A stretch of 64,000 nt of DNA, from assembly GCA_947561715.1 (NCBI GenBank), contig OX387201.1, positions 20,908,001-20,972,000 of the forward strand, read 5' to 3'. This DNA comes from Ascidia mentula. Taxonomy: Eukaryota > Chordata > Ascidiacea > Phlebobranchia > Ascidiidae. The position numbers and the translations under genes are program-made. This document shows, one piece after another, positions 23,901 to 35,512 of this stretch. The notes below the pieces were generated by a model, which was not told the DNA's origin, made no database searches, and saw nothing but the letters and a program-made list of their open reading frames with translations. How positions within the stretch are numbered: position 1 is the stretch's first letter; every line of letters begins with the position of its first letter.

Positions 23901-24665
23901 TGACAAAAGTGAAATATTGACCACGTGACTTAACACCTACTTGGAATCGCTCCAGCGTTCGCAATCTCAACTTTGACGTCATCCTGTTCCGACATGAGGC
24001 AAATAACAGAACAAGCGAGTGATCTTATGGGTGAAGTCGTCTCGTCTTCAAAATCCTTCCCTAAACCTTCAACACAAATGTTCACTGAGTCCTCGACCAT
24101 CAAGTTCGATGGTTTGGGATTTCTGGAGTTACAACTTGGACGCCAACCCCAAACACACACTCAGTGCATCCGCGTAAAGATTTAACGAAGCTTATTGCGG
24201 GAATAAAAACGTTGCAGCGACATTTAGCGGCAAACAACACAGGTCTTTTAGTGAGTGCCAGTCAGGTTTAGTGGGTGTTTCGACCATTAGGTCTCATCCG
24301 TGCAGCTTTTTTCAGTGACTTGTTGTGGGGTTACAATAATATTAGGGAATTATAAATAAATCAATAAATGGTCACATTTGTCACATACAGAGTTTCTGAT
24401 TAATTAAATATTACGCAATCAATGACGTCACTCACCAACTAATGCTGGCCACACGTTTCAACTTTCCTCGTCATCACCATCCTTCCTCCCCTCCAAACTA
24501 ATCAAATATTTGATGACGTCAGTGTGGTAACTGAGGGCTGCTCTTTGCACGGGACCGTCATTGTTGATGTCACGCGATCGCACGGTGGCGCCAGACTTGA
24601 TGAGAAATTTGAGACAATCGAGCGCTCCACTTGAGGCAGCAACGAGCAGTGGTGTAGCGTTGTCC
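20909..24665 (-). CDS. ANKAR: ANKAR-like gene (ankyrin and armadillo repeats), 5'-truncated, copy A
   Basis: Exons in transcription order: 24665-24436 (one ankyrin repeat block, NATPLLVAASSGALDCLKFL), about 24110-23941, 23617-23418 (joins as NAGAIPTLISLLK), 23282-23082, 22887-22711 (IGVLAPLVAILRG, PAQMKAALAV), 22310-22005 (GVAHINNKNSQ), about 21750-21680 (SALTMFAFNR), 21556-21419 (ASLAHTRAGVPEAIVTCGAV), 21262-21083 (joins as ALGYLSFN) and probably 20963-20909 (basic, Pro-rich). Order and motifs match the C-terminal half of vertebrate ANKAR as I remember it. Most of the N-terminal half is absent, armadillo blocks expected between 22711 and 22310 and between 21680 and 21556 are not visible, and the ankyrin exon runs into TGA at 24458-24460 before its apparent donor. 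The 23418/23282 junction does not keep phase. Likely a truncated, decaying copy; molecular role unknown. Confidence 0.8.
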
Positions 24666-24717
24666 CTGTTTCAACAACATTGGTGAAGGCGCTCGACGTT
24701 AAATTAAGCACAAAAAT

Positions 24718-24775
24718 CCTGATCGGGATTCATGGCAAGGAGAGTGCGGGTTCGAACCCCGGTCAGGTAAAAAAT
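24718..24775 (+). repeat. tRNA-derived SINE fragment
   Basis: Contains a perfect pol III B-box core (GGTTCGAACCC). CCTGATCGGG and CCCGGTCAGG flank it as an inverted repeat with one mismatch. It is too short for a tRNA and has no usable anticodon arm. It shares GATCGGGATTC and GCGGGTTCGAA with the element near 29075-29165, so both are probably one tRNA-derived SINE family. The second copy is at 43927-43984. Confidence 0.5.
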
Positions 24776-25159
24776 TAGCAGCTGTTTTTCATTAAATTCC
24801 CATTTTCGTGACTTTTAATGTTGGTTTCATTGATGACGAAATTAGCTTCGGATACCCGGTTAGTTTAAATAACGTTGCAAGGCACAAGTGCAATACACAG
24901 GGATGAGTCTAACACGAATATCGTACGTGGAATGAGCTCCACTCAGATTGTAACAACATCGCTAGGAATCACACACCTGTTTATATATTAATGTCGCTGT
25001 TTCTTTTGAGACCAATTAGAATTGATGACGCAACTCTGGCAATATATGATAAATGTGCGGCAAGTTGAAAGTAAAAATAAACTAGGTTGATATATACTGG
25101 TTAGTACAGTAATTATGGATGTGTGTTAGATCTGCGGACACATGCACGCACTGTTTCAA

Positions 25160-25335
25160 TCTATAAAGGTCTCATCAGTGCAGCTGGTGACTGTGACACT
25201 GGTTGGGGCAGCTTGGATACTGACAAGGACACAGATTTTAACTTCATGGTGTCTGTGGTGTAAGTGTGCATGGTAGTCTACAAGCTAGCCCAGTGCCACA
25301 GTCACACCAAACTGCACTAATGAGACCTTATAGGA
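25160..25335. mobile_element. Foldback element or MITE
   Basis: The arms begin CTATAAAGGTCTCATCAGTG on the left and end CACTAATGAGACCTTATAGG on the right. They pair imperfectly over about 45 bp (CTGTGACACTGG against CCAGTGCCACAG). No coding content. A weaker relative of one arm lies near 24288 (AGGTCTCATCCGTGCAGC). The second copy is at 44369-44544. Confidence 0.65.
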
Positions 25336-25619
25336 TGAAATATTGTGTGCAAGTGTCTGCAGTTCTCATGGATTATTATGGTTCTTTACTGCTTGTAAGG
25401 AAGAAACACATTTTGTGCTTGTTTTGTATTTGGACCGATTCTGTTTAAAGTCAGAACACTGCACTTCATTATAGATTTAAAGTATAAGCGGGTATAGTGC
25501 CTTTTTACAACATGTTACCATGATAACATGTTTACAACATGACAGCATTAAATATCCAGATTCAGTCGAAAATTGGCTGCAGGTATTTTTATATAAGTTA
25601 CTACACCCCTAAAACTTAC

Positions 25620-26262
25620 TTGTACATAACCATTATCGAAGCTAGCAGCAAAAATAAAATATTCATGAGGATTGAACTGAACACTTCTCACGCCATCAGC
25701 TTTGCTTTGAAATGTGTAGGTACTTTCCCTTCTCCTCAAATCGAACAGCTTCATCGTTCCGTCCTTTAAAAAACAAATGATACAATATGGCTTCTAAGCT
25801 TGTGATTTGAATAAACACATAAAATATATTTTTATAAACTTTACACTCTGCTTTGACTTGTATGCAGCCAAAAGCAAAATACCACTTGTGATGCATATAT
25901 TTTCTTGCAGAAAAATGTACATGCTCTGCTCCTGTAAGAAGTGTTACAAGTTACATTGAGCACGAAAATAAACTTCAACGAACAAGATTTGCTGATTGCG
26001 AAAAAGGCTTGTGTCACATAAAAATGCAAATTTAAACAAACTTGTCTAACGGTCTTGACAGGTCCCATCTACATAAGAAACTCATTTTTATTTAAAAACC
26101 ATACATATATATAACACCTGTGATCCACTTAGCAAAAGAGTTCCATCAGAGTTGTGAAACTTTGGTGACCATGCGACGATGTTCAGACAATATAGCGAGC
26201 TTCTTCTCACGACCAGGAGTGTTTAAATCCCAAGCTACAACTGCTCCATTAGTTTTCATCAG
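25620..26262 (-). pseudogene. WDR24: WDR24 fragment (two exons), copy A
   Basis: The first exon (26262-26118) reads TNGAVVAWDL, then LSEHRRMVTKV, then (after a frame change near 26155) HNSDGTLLLSGSQ up to a GTGTTA donor. The second (25763-25620) joins in phase as DGTMKLFDLRRRESTYTFQS and ends SFDNGYVQ before GTAAGT. Order and wording match two WD40 blades of WDR24, a GATOR2 subunit that regulates mTORC1 at the lysosome. In the first exon the reading frame shifts by two bases (TCA CAA CTC TGA in the original frame). The rest of the gene (further blades, C-terminal RING) is not nearby. It is therefore a gene fragment, probably a pseudogene; a sequencing error in the first exon is possible, but both copies show it. 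Confidence 0.78.
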
Positions 26263-26678
26263 CTAATTATGTGTTAGGACTAACATGTCGATGACCAGGA
26301 ATGTTGATCATGTCAAATATTAGGTTCAGTGAATTATTTCAACTATATGATTTTATTGGGTGATGACTAGCAACATGTTACAATATAAACTTATTGATGT
26401 TTGTTGTTTAAACAAACAGTTGCCTGAATACTCAGGTTATAGGGTGAGAAATTCTTACCACAGACAAATCAAAGTTTGGGTCAACTTCTGACATTGTAAA
26501 TGCAAGTTGAATTATAACCACAATTACTTTAATCATTATCACAGCTTTGTTTTGACCCCAAACTTATTGTACCTCATTTTTGCCTTCATTTTAACACATA
26601 CCGCAGGTTCAAGTATTTTCCCATGGATCATCATGAGATCACAAACAAAAAAACAGAAATTTGTCTTGTTAGACTTAC

Positions 26679-27772
26679 CAGACGCAGTGTTTCCACAAAT
26701 TATTTGAGCAGTTGGTTGGGATTTGAGAACTGCAACTAAATCATTGAATGAAGTTGGTCGGATCCATGAAGTTCCACCATTAAATAATTCAAGCCTGGTT
26801 GCTTTTTGTTGCAGTATTTGTTGGTCACAGAAAAGGAATCAGGAAGTTTGTACAACTTAATGCATGTTGTACCTCAATGTCTGAAAATTTTTTCAGCAGT
26901 TTTGGGTCAGCATCTGTTGCAAAATATTTCATTGCATCAAGTAAGGGACGATATCCTGTACAAAATGGAAACATTTGTCGTTGTATAATAAGCACAGTTG
27001 AAAGGCCAGAAAAACATACTCTGAATAACCCACCACAAATTTTCTCTGTATTCTAATTTATAAGCGAACCTGTACATATTCATGACGAAGCCAGGAGTGC
27101 AATAACCACACTGTAAACCATCGAACTCAGCTACACGAGTTTGTATTGTATTGTAGCCATCTCTTCTTGACCCAAGTCCTTCCACAGTTGTTACTCTGCA
27201 CCCGTCCACTGAAGCAAGCAGGCTGAGGCACTAAATACATTTGTCAATACATAAATTTTTTTTAAATATGCATTTTTATGTCAAACACAGTAAAATTAGT
27301 TCATGAACAGGAAGCATCTGCATATCAGTTATGATTAAACAACAAACCGAGACATAAAGTTTAACTTTCAACAATCACCGAGTTTACAGCTTCTATCTTT
27401 CCAGGAGTTTTCTCCATGGCAACCACGCAACATCCACATCCTCCCTCATAACACATCACTTTTGTACCAGTGAGTCCTGGTTGTGATCAGAGCCATGAGT
27501 TCAGGCTCATCATTGTATCCACATCATCAACTGAAGTAAACAAATAGGTTTACAACAACTAATAATTTCTATTTCTATCTTTAACAAGGACGTCCACATT
27601 TTTGTGTTATCTGTTGCCAACAACTAAAATTAACTAAATAAAAATGCATTAAAAAGCTAAAAAAAAGAAACGCAGAAGTTTTTTTGCAAATAAGCTTCAA
27701 CAAACCTGTATACAGTTGTCCATTTACATGGAATGATATTGAGGTACTTGTCATTGTACCAAGTATAACCAC
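26679..27772 (-). pseudogene. Xanthine dehydrogenase/aldehyde oxidase N-terminal fragment, copy A
   Basis: Four exons match the N-terminus of this molybdo-flavoenzyme family: ISFHVNGQLYT (ending 27706), 27530-27379 (LTGTKVMCYEGGCGCCVVAM, the first 2Fe-2S loop), 27230-27070 (VTTVEGLGSRRDGYN, QCGYCTPGFVMNMY) and 26955-26679 (GYRPLLDAMK, then WIRPTSFNDLVAVLKSQP, CGNTAS before GTAAGT). Family members oxidise purines or aldehydes using 2Fe-2S, FAD and molybdenum cofactor. Signs of decay: the expected Arg in NSWLRSQPGL is a TGA (consistent with CGA to TGA), the CRC pair of the second cluster before GYRP is not visible, and the last exon changes frame between its two conserved parts. FAD and molybdopterin domains are absent. 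Confidence 0.78.
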
Positions 27773-29070
27773 CTAAAGTGGATGCATAGAAAGTTTTGTC
27801 CCACGTATTTAAGAATTAGCTACAAAATTTTGTTGACAAAAAATGCACCATCGGTTTTGTATTAAAATTAATAACCTTTTACAACGGGGTTGAGAGATAA
27901 AATATATAAAAAAATTCACAAATGGTTGACAAACCACAGCAAATCAATACATGGATCCCAGAGTGGAAAGTTTGTTTTTTGCTCAGAGGATTTTGTTTCG
28001 GCGATCGTTAATTTCGCAGACGTTTTTTTCATATGTTAATGCATTAGCTCATTAATATTTTGCGGATTATCGGTAAATTTTCACAAAATTATTTGACATT
28101 TTTTCCTAAAACATGATAATGATAAATCTTGATAATATAAATTTAAAATTAACGTGAAAACAAAACTTTTGTAAATCAGAAGAAATACACAAAAGCTTTC
28201 ACAGCATTGGAATTAAACCTCGCTGGTGAACTCTCTGCGACGCTTAGCTTAAAAGTCATCATTCATTTGTTTTTCTGAGTTTCCATTTTTTCCTAAAAAC
28301 GTGACTTTGCACTGGACCGATAGGGGATTTCCCAATTCGCAAAAATAGTGACGTCAGCTATTTTTAATGATAAGAAATGGTTGGTCTTGAGGGGCCTTTT
28401 AACTGACGCCATAAAAAATTATGGATTTTTTGTAATGCCATAATTTTATCTGTTTCTTTCCATAACAATACATTTTCCAAACAGAAATAGAAACAAAATT
28501 TGTGTCCGAAGAGAACCTCCCCTTACGCGAAACCCTGTGTAGGTTTCAAGTTACGCATCAACTTCTATGTAACGGTTACGACCCACTGAAACTAAACACA
28601 CCCTGTCTCCTCGCAACCAGCATTCAGTTGCTAAGTGTGTAGTAGTTTGCTGATTCACTGAAGGTTTGCAAGGGTTAATATTTGTCACTAAGTTTGTTCT
28701 AGCTGACTTTGCGAGCAATCAGTTAAGAAACCGTGAAACTCTGGCTTATTGTGAAGTGGACAGGGGTCTACTTTCATATTGAACTGAGGAAACGTTATGT
28801 GGAAACGGTTTGAGTTATAGTAGAAGTTAAAAAGAAACATTGGATTTTATGATTATGATGATACATGCGATCAATCAACTCACCAACGTTGGAATTTAAG
28901 GATGTAATTTAATGGTTCTCAAACTGTTCGTCGCGTCACCTCGGTGCGTTGTTTCGAATATCCAAGGGCGTCGGGTAACTTAAAACCCGGCCTTTTACAA
29001 TAATCAGTGCGTCACACGTACTGTGAATATCTGCATATGCGTCGCACTGCAATATGTTCATTTACTTATT
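27773..29070. other. Stretch without a recognised gene
   Basis: AT-rich. A palindromic piece at about 28419-28448 (CCATAAAAAATTATGG and TAATGCCATAATT) may be the end of a DNA transposon. No coding exon is convincing on either strand. Confidence 0.4.
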
Positions 29071-29073
29071 TGT

Positions 29074-29165
29074 TGCCACACCGGGATTCGAACCCGCGAG
29101 ATCCTGTGGACGAATCCCGATCGCTCTTTTGTTTGTTTGACTCGGGTGCTTTAACCGATGTAGAA
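29074..29165 (-). repeat. tRNA-derived SINE fragment
   Basis: On the minus strand, GGTTCGAATCCCGGTGTGGC contains a B box and lies about 50 bp after a weak A-box-like GGTTAAAGCACCCGAGT. The tRNA fold is not complete. It shares its core with the element at 24718-24775. The second copy is at 48283-48374. Confidence 0.5.
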
Positions 29166-29688
29166 GTTTTATGTCATTCGATGTGCTCTCCAGCGACACC
29201 TATCGCATCAGCCACATATATACAAAGTAATTTCCTTCAATGACGTAACAGCGGTCGGTTTCGCTTTGCAATCAATTGTTTTGATCGCGTAGCGTTAAAA
29301 TGAGTTGAAAGCGAGAAGTTGGTAAATGATATGTGACGTCAAGTAGCAAATGTGGAGACTCATAGTTTTATGTACGGTTGTGAATGCGTACAAAGCTGTT
29401 GTATTTGAACAAGAATTTGTATGTCAAATTTTATTTGTTACTCACGGAAAAGAAGATAACATTTATGATTTAATCGATAGCAAACAAAACAAGATCTTGG
29501 TTTATTTACTTGCGATAAAGTGCACAGCAGTAGTTTAGCGTTGATTAAATTATTCCGGCAATTACTAAGTTATTTATTCCAACATTTAATTTAGTTGATT
29601 AGCTAATTAAAAAGCATTGATTTGTTTATCAAATGTAGTATCACCCCATATTGTGCATTGTTGGAATGTGGCTGCACCGTATATGCAG

Positions 29689-30045
29689 AGAAACTTATAC
29701 GCAGCAAAATGATGTAATATATAATATGCCCTGACGTGGCGTGATAACTTATCATATACCGTTATCATGTTTATACTTACTGGCACGTTTATGTAGGCAT
29801 AACTTTAAACTGAAACTTTTAATGTTTTGTGGTAGGTCATTCCACACTGTAACGCAAGAATATTGCAATGTCCGTTGGGCGCGTTTGGTCCGGACACGGG
29901 GTAAGAAGAGGTTATTTGCTGTGCAATGTCTTGTGCCGTGGCCATGTACCTCAATTGCAAGAGCAAAGTAATTGTCAAATACTTCCGGTAGGCGTTCATT
30001 TTTGAAAAGGTAAACAAATTTTGCAAGAAAAAGTAAACATTTTAC
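29689..30045 (-). mobile_element. 5'-truncated LINE, RT C-terminal end
   Basis: On the minus strand a frame of about 90 codons runs from FVYLFKNERLPEVFDNYF through VHGHGTRHCTANNLFLPRVR to VWNDLPQNIKSFSLKLCLHK and stops at about 29752-29754. The WNDLPQNIK...L...K pattern is the signature of the C-terminus of the LINE open reading frame in CR1/Jockey-like non-LTR retrotransposons. The frame is open here but only this tail remains. About 65 bp of 3' UTR follow. A second truncated copy of the same 3' end adjoins it. Confidence 0.8.
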
Positions 30046-30175
30046 AGAAACTTATACGCAGCAAAATGATGTAACCCATAGTATATCCTGGCGTTGAAAT
30101 GGTGATAACTTATCATATACCGTTATCATGTTAATACATAGGCTACTGGCACGTTTATGTAGGCATAACTTTTTT
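30046..30175 (-). mobile_element. Second 5'-truncated LINE tail, same family
   Basis: Begins AGAAACTTATACGCAGCAAA, as does 29689, and repeats that element's 3' end (ATAACTTATCATATACCGTT, GGCACGTTTATGTAGGCATA) over about 120 bp with differences. The two tails lie head to tail on the same strand, as when one truncated copy inserts next to another or by local duplication. Confidence 0.75.
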
Positions 30176-30193
30176 GCTTCAACGTACTGAACA

Positions 30194-31116
30194 ATGTTTG
30201 GCGATCTTGATGATGACGTAGATCAAGTATGGAATGAGTGGATCGCAAAATACAGTACGTTTATTCCTGGTTTCCACCAAATTGCTTTAATAGGTTTCAT
30301 TCTTAATTTACATCGATTTAACATTTACAGTTATGTTGCAGTTATTTCGATGGTTTGCAGATAAACAATATTTAAACGAGGACGAACTTCGTGAAAGAAA
30401 AAGTATTTGGGAAAGAAGTTTAGCTGAAGTGAAAGAAGACAATGAAGATTTCAAGACTGGAAAGTTCACATACAGGATTTCACTGACACAGTTCAGCGAT
30501 CGGGTAAAAAACAACACATGTCCAAATCAACGCAGTAATGTTTCATACAATGGTGGCTGACACAGCTAGACTGCAATACCTGGGCTGCGAAACCTGTTAA
30601 CCTAATGATTTCCAACTAAGTTTTGAGTAAACGTTTGTTTAAATACATTTCAACACAGAAAAACGATGAACTCCCATGGATGAACGATCGGAATGTGGCA
30701 GAATGTTACAGACCACCCTTGTTATTCGGAGCATCGAATCTGGGTGAAGAATGTCAAGAAACTGACCCAGATGTTGACATTGAGGAACTTAACCCTAAAA
30801 GTATTGACTGGAGGGTCAAGGGTTGTGTAACACCCGTGCAAGACCAAGGAACTGAGTTACCCGCTTGCTGGATATTCAGTGCAGTAAGCGTTCGTTACAA
30901 ATGCCTAACTAGTATAGCTACTGTGATTTGAATATGCAGGTAGCAGCCGTTGAATCCCATCACAAGATAAACAACGGAGAATTGGTCAAACTTTCTGAAC
31001 ACCAATTAGTTGATTGTGACGAAAAGGGTGGAGGAACAGGAGATCTGGAATGGGCGTTTGATTACATTCGAAGGAATGGACTCGTTTTTTAACATGAATA
31101 TCCGTTCATTGGCAAG
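30194..31116 (+). pseudogene. Cathepsin-like (papain family C1) protease fragment, copy A
   Basis: Exons: 30194-30254 (MFGDLDDDVDQVWNEWIAKY), 30361-30503 (joins in phase as NKQYLNEDELRERK and ends LTQFSDR), 30659-30883 and 30940 onward. The first two form an I29 propeptide, which inhibits the protease until it is cleaved. The third starts the mature enzyme (SIDWRVKGCVTPVQDQG). The usual CGSCWAFSA becomes ELPACWIFSA, so the nucleophile Cys seems present but its partner Cys and the GS are not. Exon 4 reads LSEHQLVDC and AFDYIRRNGLVF, then a TAA (31090-31092) directly before HEYPFIGK. No signal peptide precedes the first ATG, and the half with the catalytic His and Asn is missing. Truncated, probably dead copy. 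Confidence 0.8.
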
Positions 31117-31697
31117 GTTGATTTAACGAAAATCCATTTTTAATGTTAAACAACAATTGGATCTTTAGTGTGCTTTTTACCTCATAACATACTTCCCATA
31201 GACGTCCATTACTAAAGTACCTTGTAGATTGCCAGAGTTATAACGTAACCACCACTAAAGTACTGGTTTCTGCAAATGAGAGTTTAATTGGATCCTCCGG
31301 GTACTAGCTAGTTTCGAGAAACCAAACATAAAAATCAGCAAACATTTCCGCTCGCGCAACGCTTTTTAGATAGAACAATAATAATCTAAATTTACGACAA
31401 GGTCTTCAGCATTTATATTCGACAACTTAACATAATACATCATGATTTGGCGAAAATATGTGTACGACAATTAGTGCTGTTACATTGGACATTTTTCCTT
31501 GTTGCTATAGTCTTTAAACTTCTTACAAATAATTTAAAATTACTCAAATTTCCAATATTTGCTCAGTTGGGGAGTTGGTGAAAATGATTCAGGTTTCAAG
31601 ACCGAGACAACAATTGTTTTGTTTCTGGACAAGCAATTTATCCTGTTCGCGTGGGTTGCTACTCACCATCAGAGGAAAGCCAGACCACAGTTAAATA
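31117..31697. other. Stretch without a recognised gene
   Basis: AT-rich tail of the fragment block up to the LTR-like block. No further cathepsin exon with the catalytic His is visible here. Confidence 0.4.
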
Positions 31698-31699
31698 AT

Positions 31700-32305
31700 G
31701 TCAATGAATTCAGAAGACTAAAAACGTAGCGGACTCTTATATAAAATAGTTATTTTGACTAAAATAGTAAAATAGTTGTGTCCGATTAGTCCGACCACAC
31801 TTTGTGAAATGCTTGTTACGTAACTACGTAACCTAGCAACCAAAATAACAAAAACCTTGGTTACACACAAAAAAATAAATAATAGATATAGTTTCCCTTG
31901 GCATATTGTTTACACGTAATATTGTTGTCATTTAATTTTCTGGTCATTGTTTGTTGGTCGTTTCCATGGCGCCAGTTTTCCTGTGTAAAGTTTAACCCGG
32001 TTTTCCAGTATCTGAATGTCTTCTGTTAAATGCTTGCTGTGAACAATACTTTTTTCAGAACCCCTACACCGTCACGCCTCTCTCTAGTATATAAAGTGTG
32101 CTTTTATCAGTCTCAGCCTTTACTACTTAACCTAATAGTCTCCGCTTTGTGTGTTAACTCTGTATGCTTACATACCGATAGTGTATTTGTTAATGCGTGT
32201 GTCTAATTCTTTGACTAACTTTGTATCAATGTAGTTTTAATGAAGTAATAAAGATGTATTTAGTGTAATTCTCTGTGTTACATCTTGTTTGCCAGTAATT
32301 GCCGA
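31700..32305 (+). repeat. LTR-like block (possible solo LTR fossil), copy 2
   Basis: Same order as copy 1: TATATAAA at 32088-32095 and AATAAA about 155 bp further on. It again stands immediately before a 3.4-kb array, so block and array were amplified together. Confidence 0.4.
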
Positions 32306-32606
32306 TTTCTATGAATGCGCATTTTTCTTTGCACTAATGTGTGTTGCAATATCATACGGTCTGTGACGCAATAATAAGAGACCAAGTTTTAAGTGACAAC
32401 GCAACGTGGTTTTGTCCTTTTTGTGTCCGACAACTGTGCAGCACAGTGCTACGTCATTTTCATTCTTGCAAAAGGTTTTTGTGTTGCGAGCGGACATTTT
32501 CTGGTGAGTCTATTTGTACATATGTGTGAAACTACTCAAGAATCAAGTAACCGAGATGTGTAAATTGTAATTTTGGCTAATTTAACTGCGATGACTTAGA
32601 AGTCAC

Positions 32607-35512
32607 AGTATAGTGAACAGTATAGCTGCCCTTGTTAATGTGATTAAGTTTACGCACGGTGTTGACGCTGTCTTTGTACTCACAGTGTCTCTCTTGCATT
32701 TGTACACACGTGAAGCGTGCGGTATTCAATCTTCTGTCGCCCAAAGTTATCGGTAAGCATTGTGTGTGTTACGTCATAGAGGCGCATTGTAGTTTATGTT
32801 GCCTGTTTCGTTTAGGTGTGCGACAGTAACTGCTTGGACCGTCTTTGTGGTCCAGAGTTTCCCGGTTCCCAAATAGTTGGTGAGCGTTATGCTGTAATTA
32901 TCTACGTGAAATGTATTTGTTTGACACATTGCCTTCTGTGTAGAAACCGTGTTCTAAGGGTCCACGTGTCCTATACGTGTCTTTCGTCTCCTCCCGACGT
33001 CTGTACCGTCCATACTTCGAATACATTCCATCTTGCGTACGAGTGCGTACTGCACATTCGATAACAAACATAACATCAACTGAGTGAGCGAGTTTGAGGC
33101 CCATTAAAACTGCGGGAATTCCGCCTCGTGTGACGTCCCGCGCCAAGAACCGGGGCGCGTTCAACGGACGTTACACTCTGCATCAGGTTTTCAATTAAAG
33201 TCATGCTAGGGAAGAACATAAGAACTCACGTGCGACTTTATGTCAAATGTACTGAACAAATAGGATTTCACAATTAAATGTTACTCAAGTTATATTAGAT
33301 TAATGTATCGCAAAAATGGGAAACAAATTATAAAAAATAGTAACGATTGAAGAGTGCAATTCATCATAACGTAATTAAATAATTGGGTAAACTCAGTTTG
33401 ATCAAATGTACATAAAAAAAATATCAACAGAACAAAAGGTCATGTTTAATATTCACATCGCAGTAATAAATGCTTAACTGATCGGAACCGGGGGCACCCT
33501 GGGGTTGTGGATTATTGATTTAAGCGTGTGAGAAGTCACAAGGTTTGTGTTAAAAAACTTCAAATTTCAACATTCTGCCCCAGGCTTGCACAACCCCAGG
33601 GTGAACATTTTCGAGGTGCGAGTCAGACAAAATGACGTAAGAATCTGCATTTTGTCTCGCGCCTCGAAATTTTTTTGCTGCATTCGGGCAACTTTGAAAC
33701 GTAAATTCCAATGCGAACCGTTTGTGGCCTTGTAATTATCATGCTTTTTGTCTTTAGTTAAAATTGAAGAAAGATAATTGTTCATGCCTCAGCGGTTTGG
33801 TCTTTCGACAATATCTACGAAGGAATATCAACCGTGAAGTTGTCATAAAATACCTTTGGTTATTCAGCCACAATTTACACTTCCGTCAGGATTTTTATAT
33901 TATTTGTGGTACAATCTATCCGCGGTGGAGTTAGCTTGGACGTGAGCCACAAGCAAAACGTTGCGCGTCATCTTCTCCATTGTAGTGAATGCAGATATCA
34001 TAGAAAATTTAATACAAGAGTTACAACTCTGTGATGTTTGATCCCGAAATAAAAGTGAGAACATGCATACGATGAACAAATTCTCCTTAGTTTGTGATCA
34101 ACGTTGTAATTATCTATATATAGCGTCCTGAAACCCGGTAGAAATAAACATTGCTGGGCTTGCACGCACGTTCAATCTCCTTGCCGTGTTTACTGCAAAC
34201 TGCTGGTAATTAACATTACTTGCACGCACGTTCAATCTCCTTACCGTGTTTACTGCAAACTGCTAGTAATTAACATTACTTGCACGCACGTTCAATCTCC
34301 TTACCGTGTTTACTGCAAACTTGTGATTGCAGTATTATAATGACGTTATGCAGTACCTGGTACAAGGCTTATCTCAGGTTGTTTGGTGGGAGACGAGATT
34401 AGAAGATGAAGTAAGCGCTTGGCGCTGCGTGTCGCGTAGTAGCGTTTGCCGCAAAAACTTGAAATTCACAATTGCAAACGCGTTCTTGAAAAAACCTATT
34501 GATAAAATTCGGGATGGTTGAACCCAGAATAATAGTTGAATGTGTCTGATATTCTGAATGTAAACGAAGAATAGGAAACATTGCAAACGAATGTCGTTTT
34601 GCGAAAACATTTCAACCACATGTCTGTAAAAAATGTGTAACTTTAATAATGACAAATTTATTGCAAAAATAACCTTGATACAAAGAATTCTGTTTAATCT
34701 TACCCTCCTGGTATTAAATGCTTAACTCAAGGTATTGACCTGAATGTGGAGTTGTTCTGTCATTAAAATTACCTGTTTGTGTTACTTTTGTTGGTTGTGC
34801 TGCAAGCGACGATTTAGAATAAAATTGCTCTTGCAAGTAAAACGTTTGCGCATCACCTCTGTTGCGATGTCTGCTCATATCATAGAAAGCATGAAACATT
34901 AAATATTCTGTGCATGGATGCGCGTTGAAATCACCTCATGTTTATTCACATATTCATGATGTCATGCAGTTCCTGGTACAAGATTAGTGCTTGGCGGTGC
35001 GTGTCCCGACTGCTGAAAGTAGCAACAACTTCACCTCATGTGGTTGGGAAGTTACCTGCTGCGTGTTTAGTGGTAATGCAGTTTTTCTATAAAGCCGGGA
35101 GTCTTGCAGCTGTTTGTCCGCATTCAGTTGCCTGGGACAGGAAGGTGTCGAGGGACAGGTAAAGAAAAGTGTTAAGAAATAATACGAGATCTAACTAACT
35201 TGGATGCAAATTACTTGGGTCGTATTACAAGAAATTGTCGATTAACATTGGTAGCTCACCTTGGCATCAGTTTCCTAACATTTAACATTTATCTATGAAG
35301 TTAGTCGTAACTGCTTGAGGTAACAACGTTGCTTATCCTCGACAACACGAAGTGTGTACGTCTAAAGTACAACAGGTTATCTTACATTAGAGATAATACA
35401 AGCCAGAGAATATGTGAAAAATGAATGCAGGAACCGACCTGTGCAGGTCGCGGTGACCGGTGGATCTGTCTTTACAAATCAATATATTATATTCCTGTGA
35501 CAATGAGTGAAG
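32607..35512. repeat. 3.4-kb unit, cut by the assembly gap
   Basis: One unit of the same family, with the three-fold 60-bp repeat at about 34159-34321. It stops at the N run at the base that corresponds to 54721 in the third array. How many further units existed cannot be seen. Confidence 0.9.

Noticed and set aside
24718-24775. Possible functional tRNA gene
   Set aside because: The B box is good but there is no room for D and anticodon arms; the cloverleaf cannot be formed.
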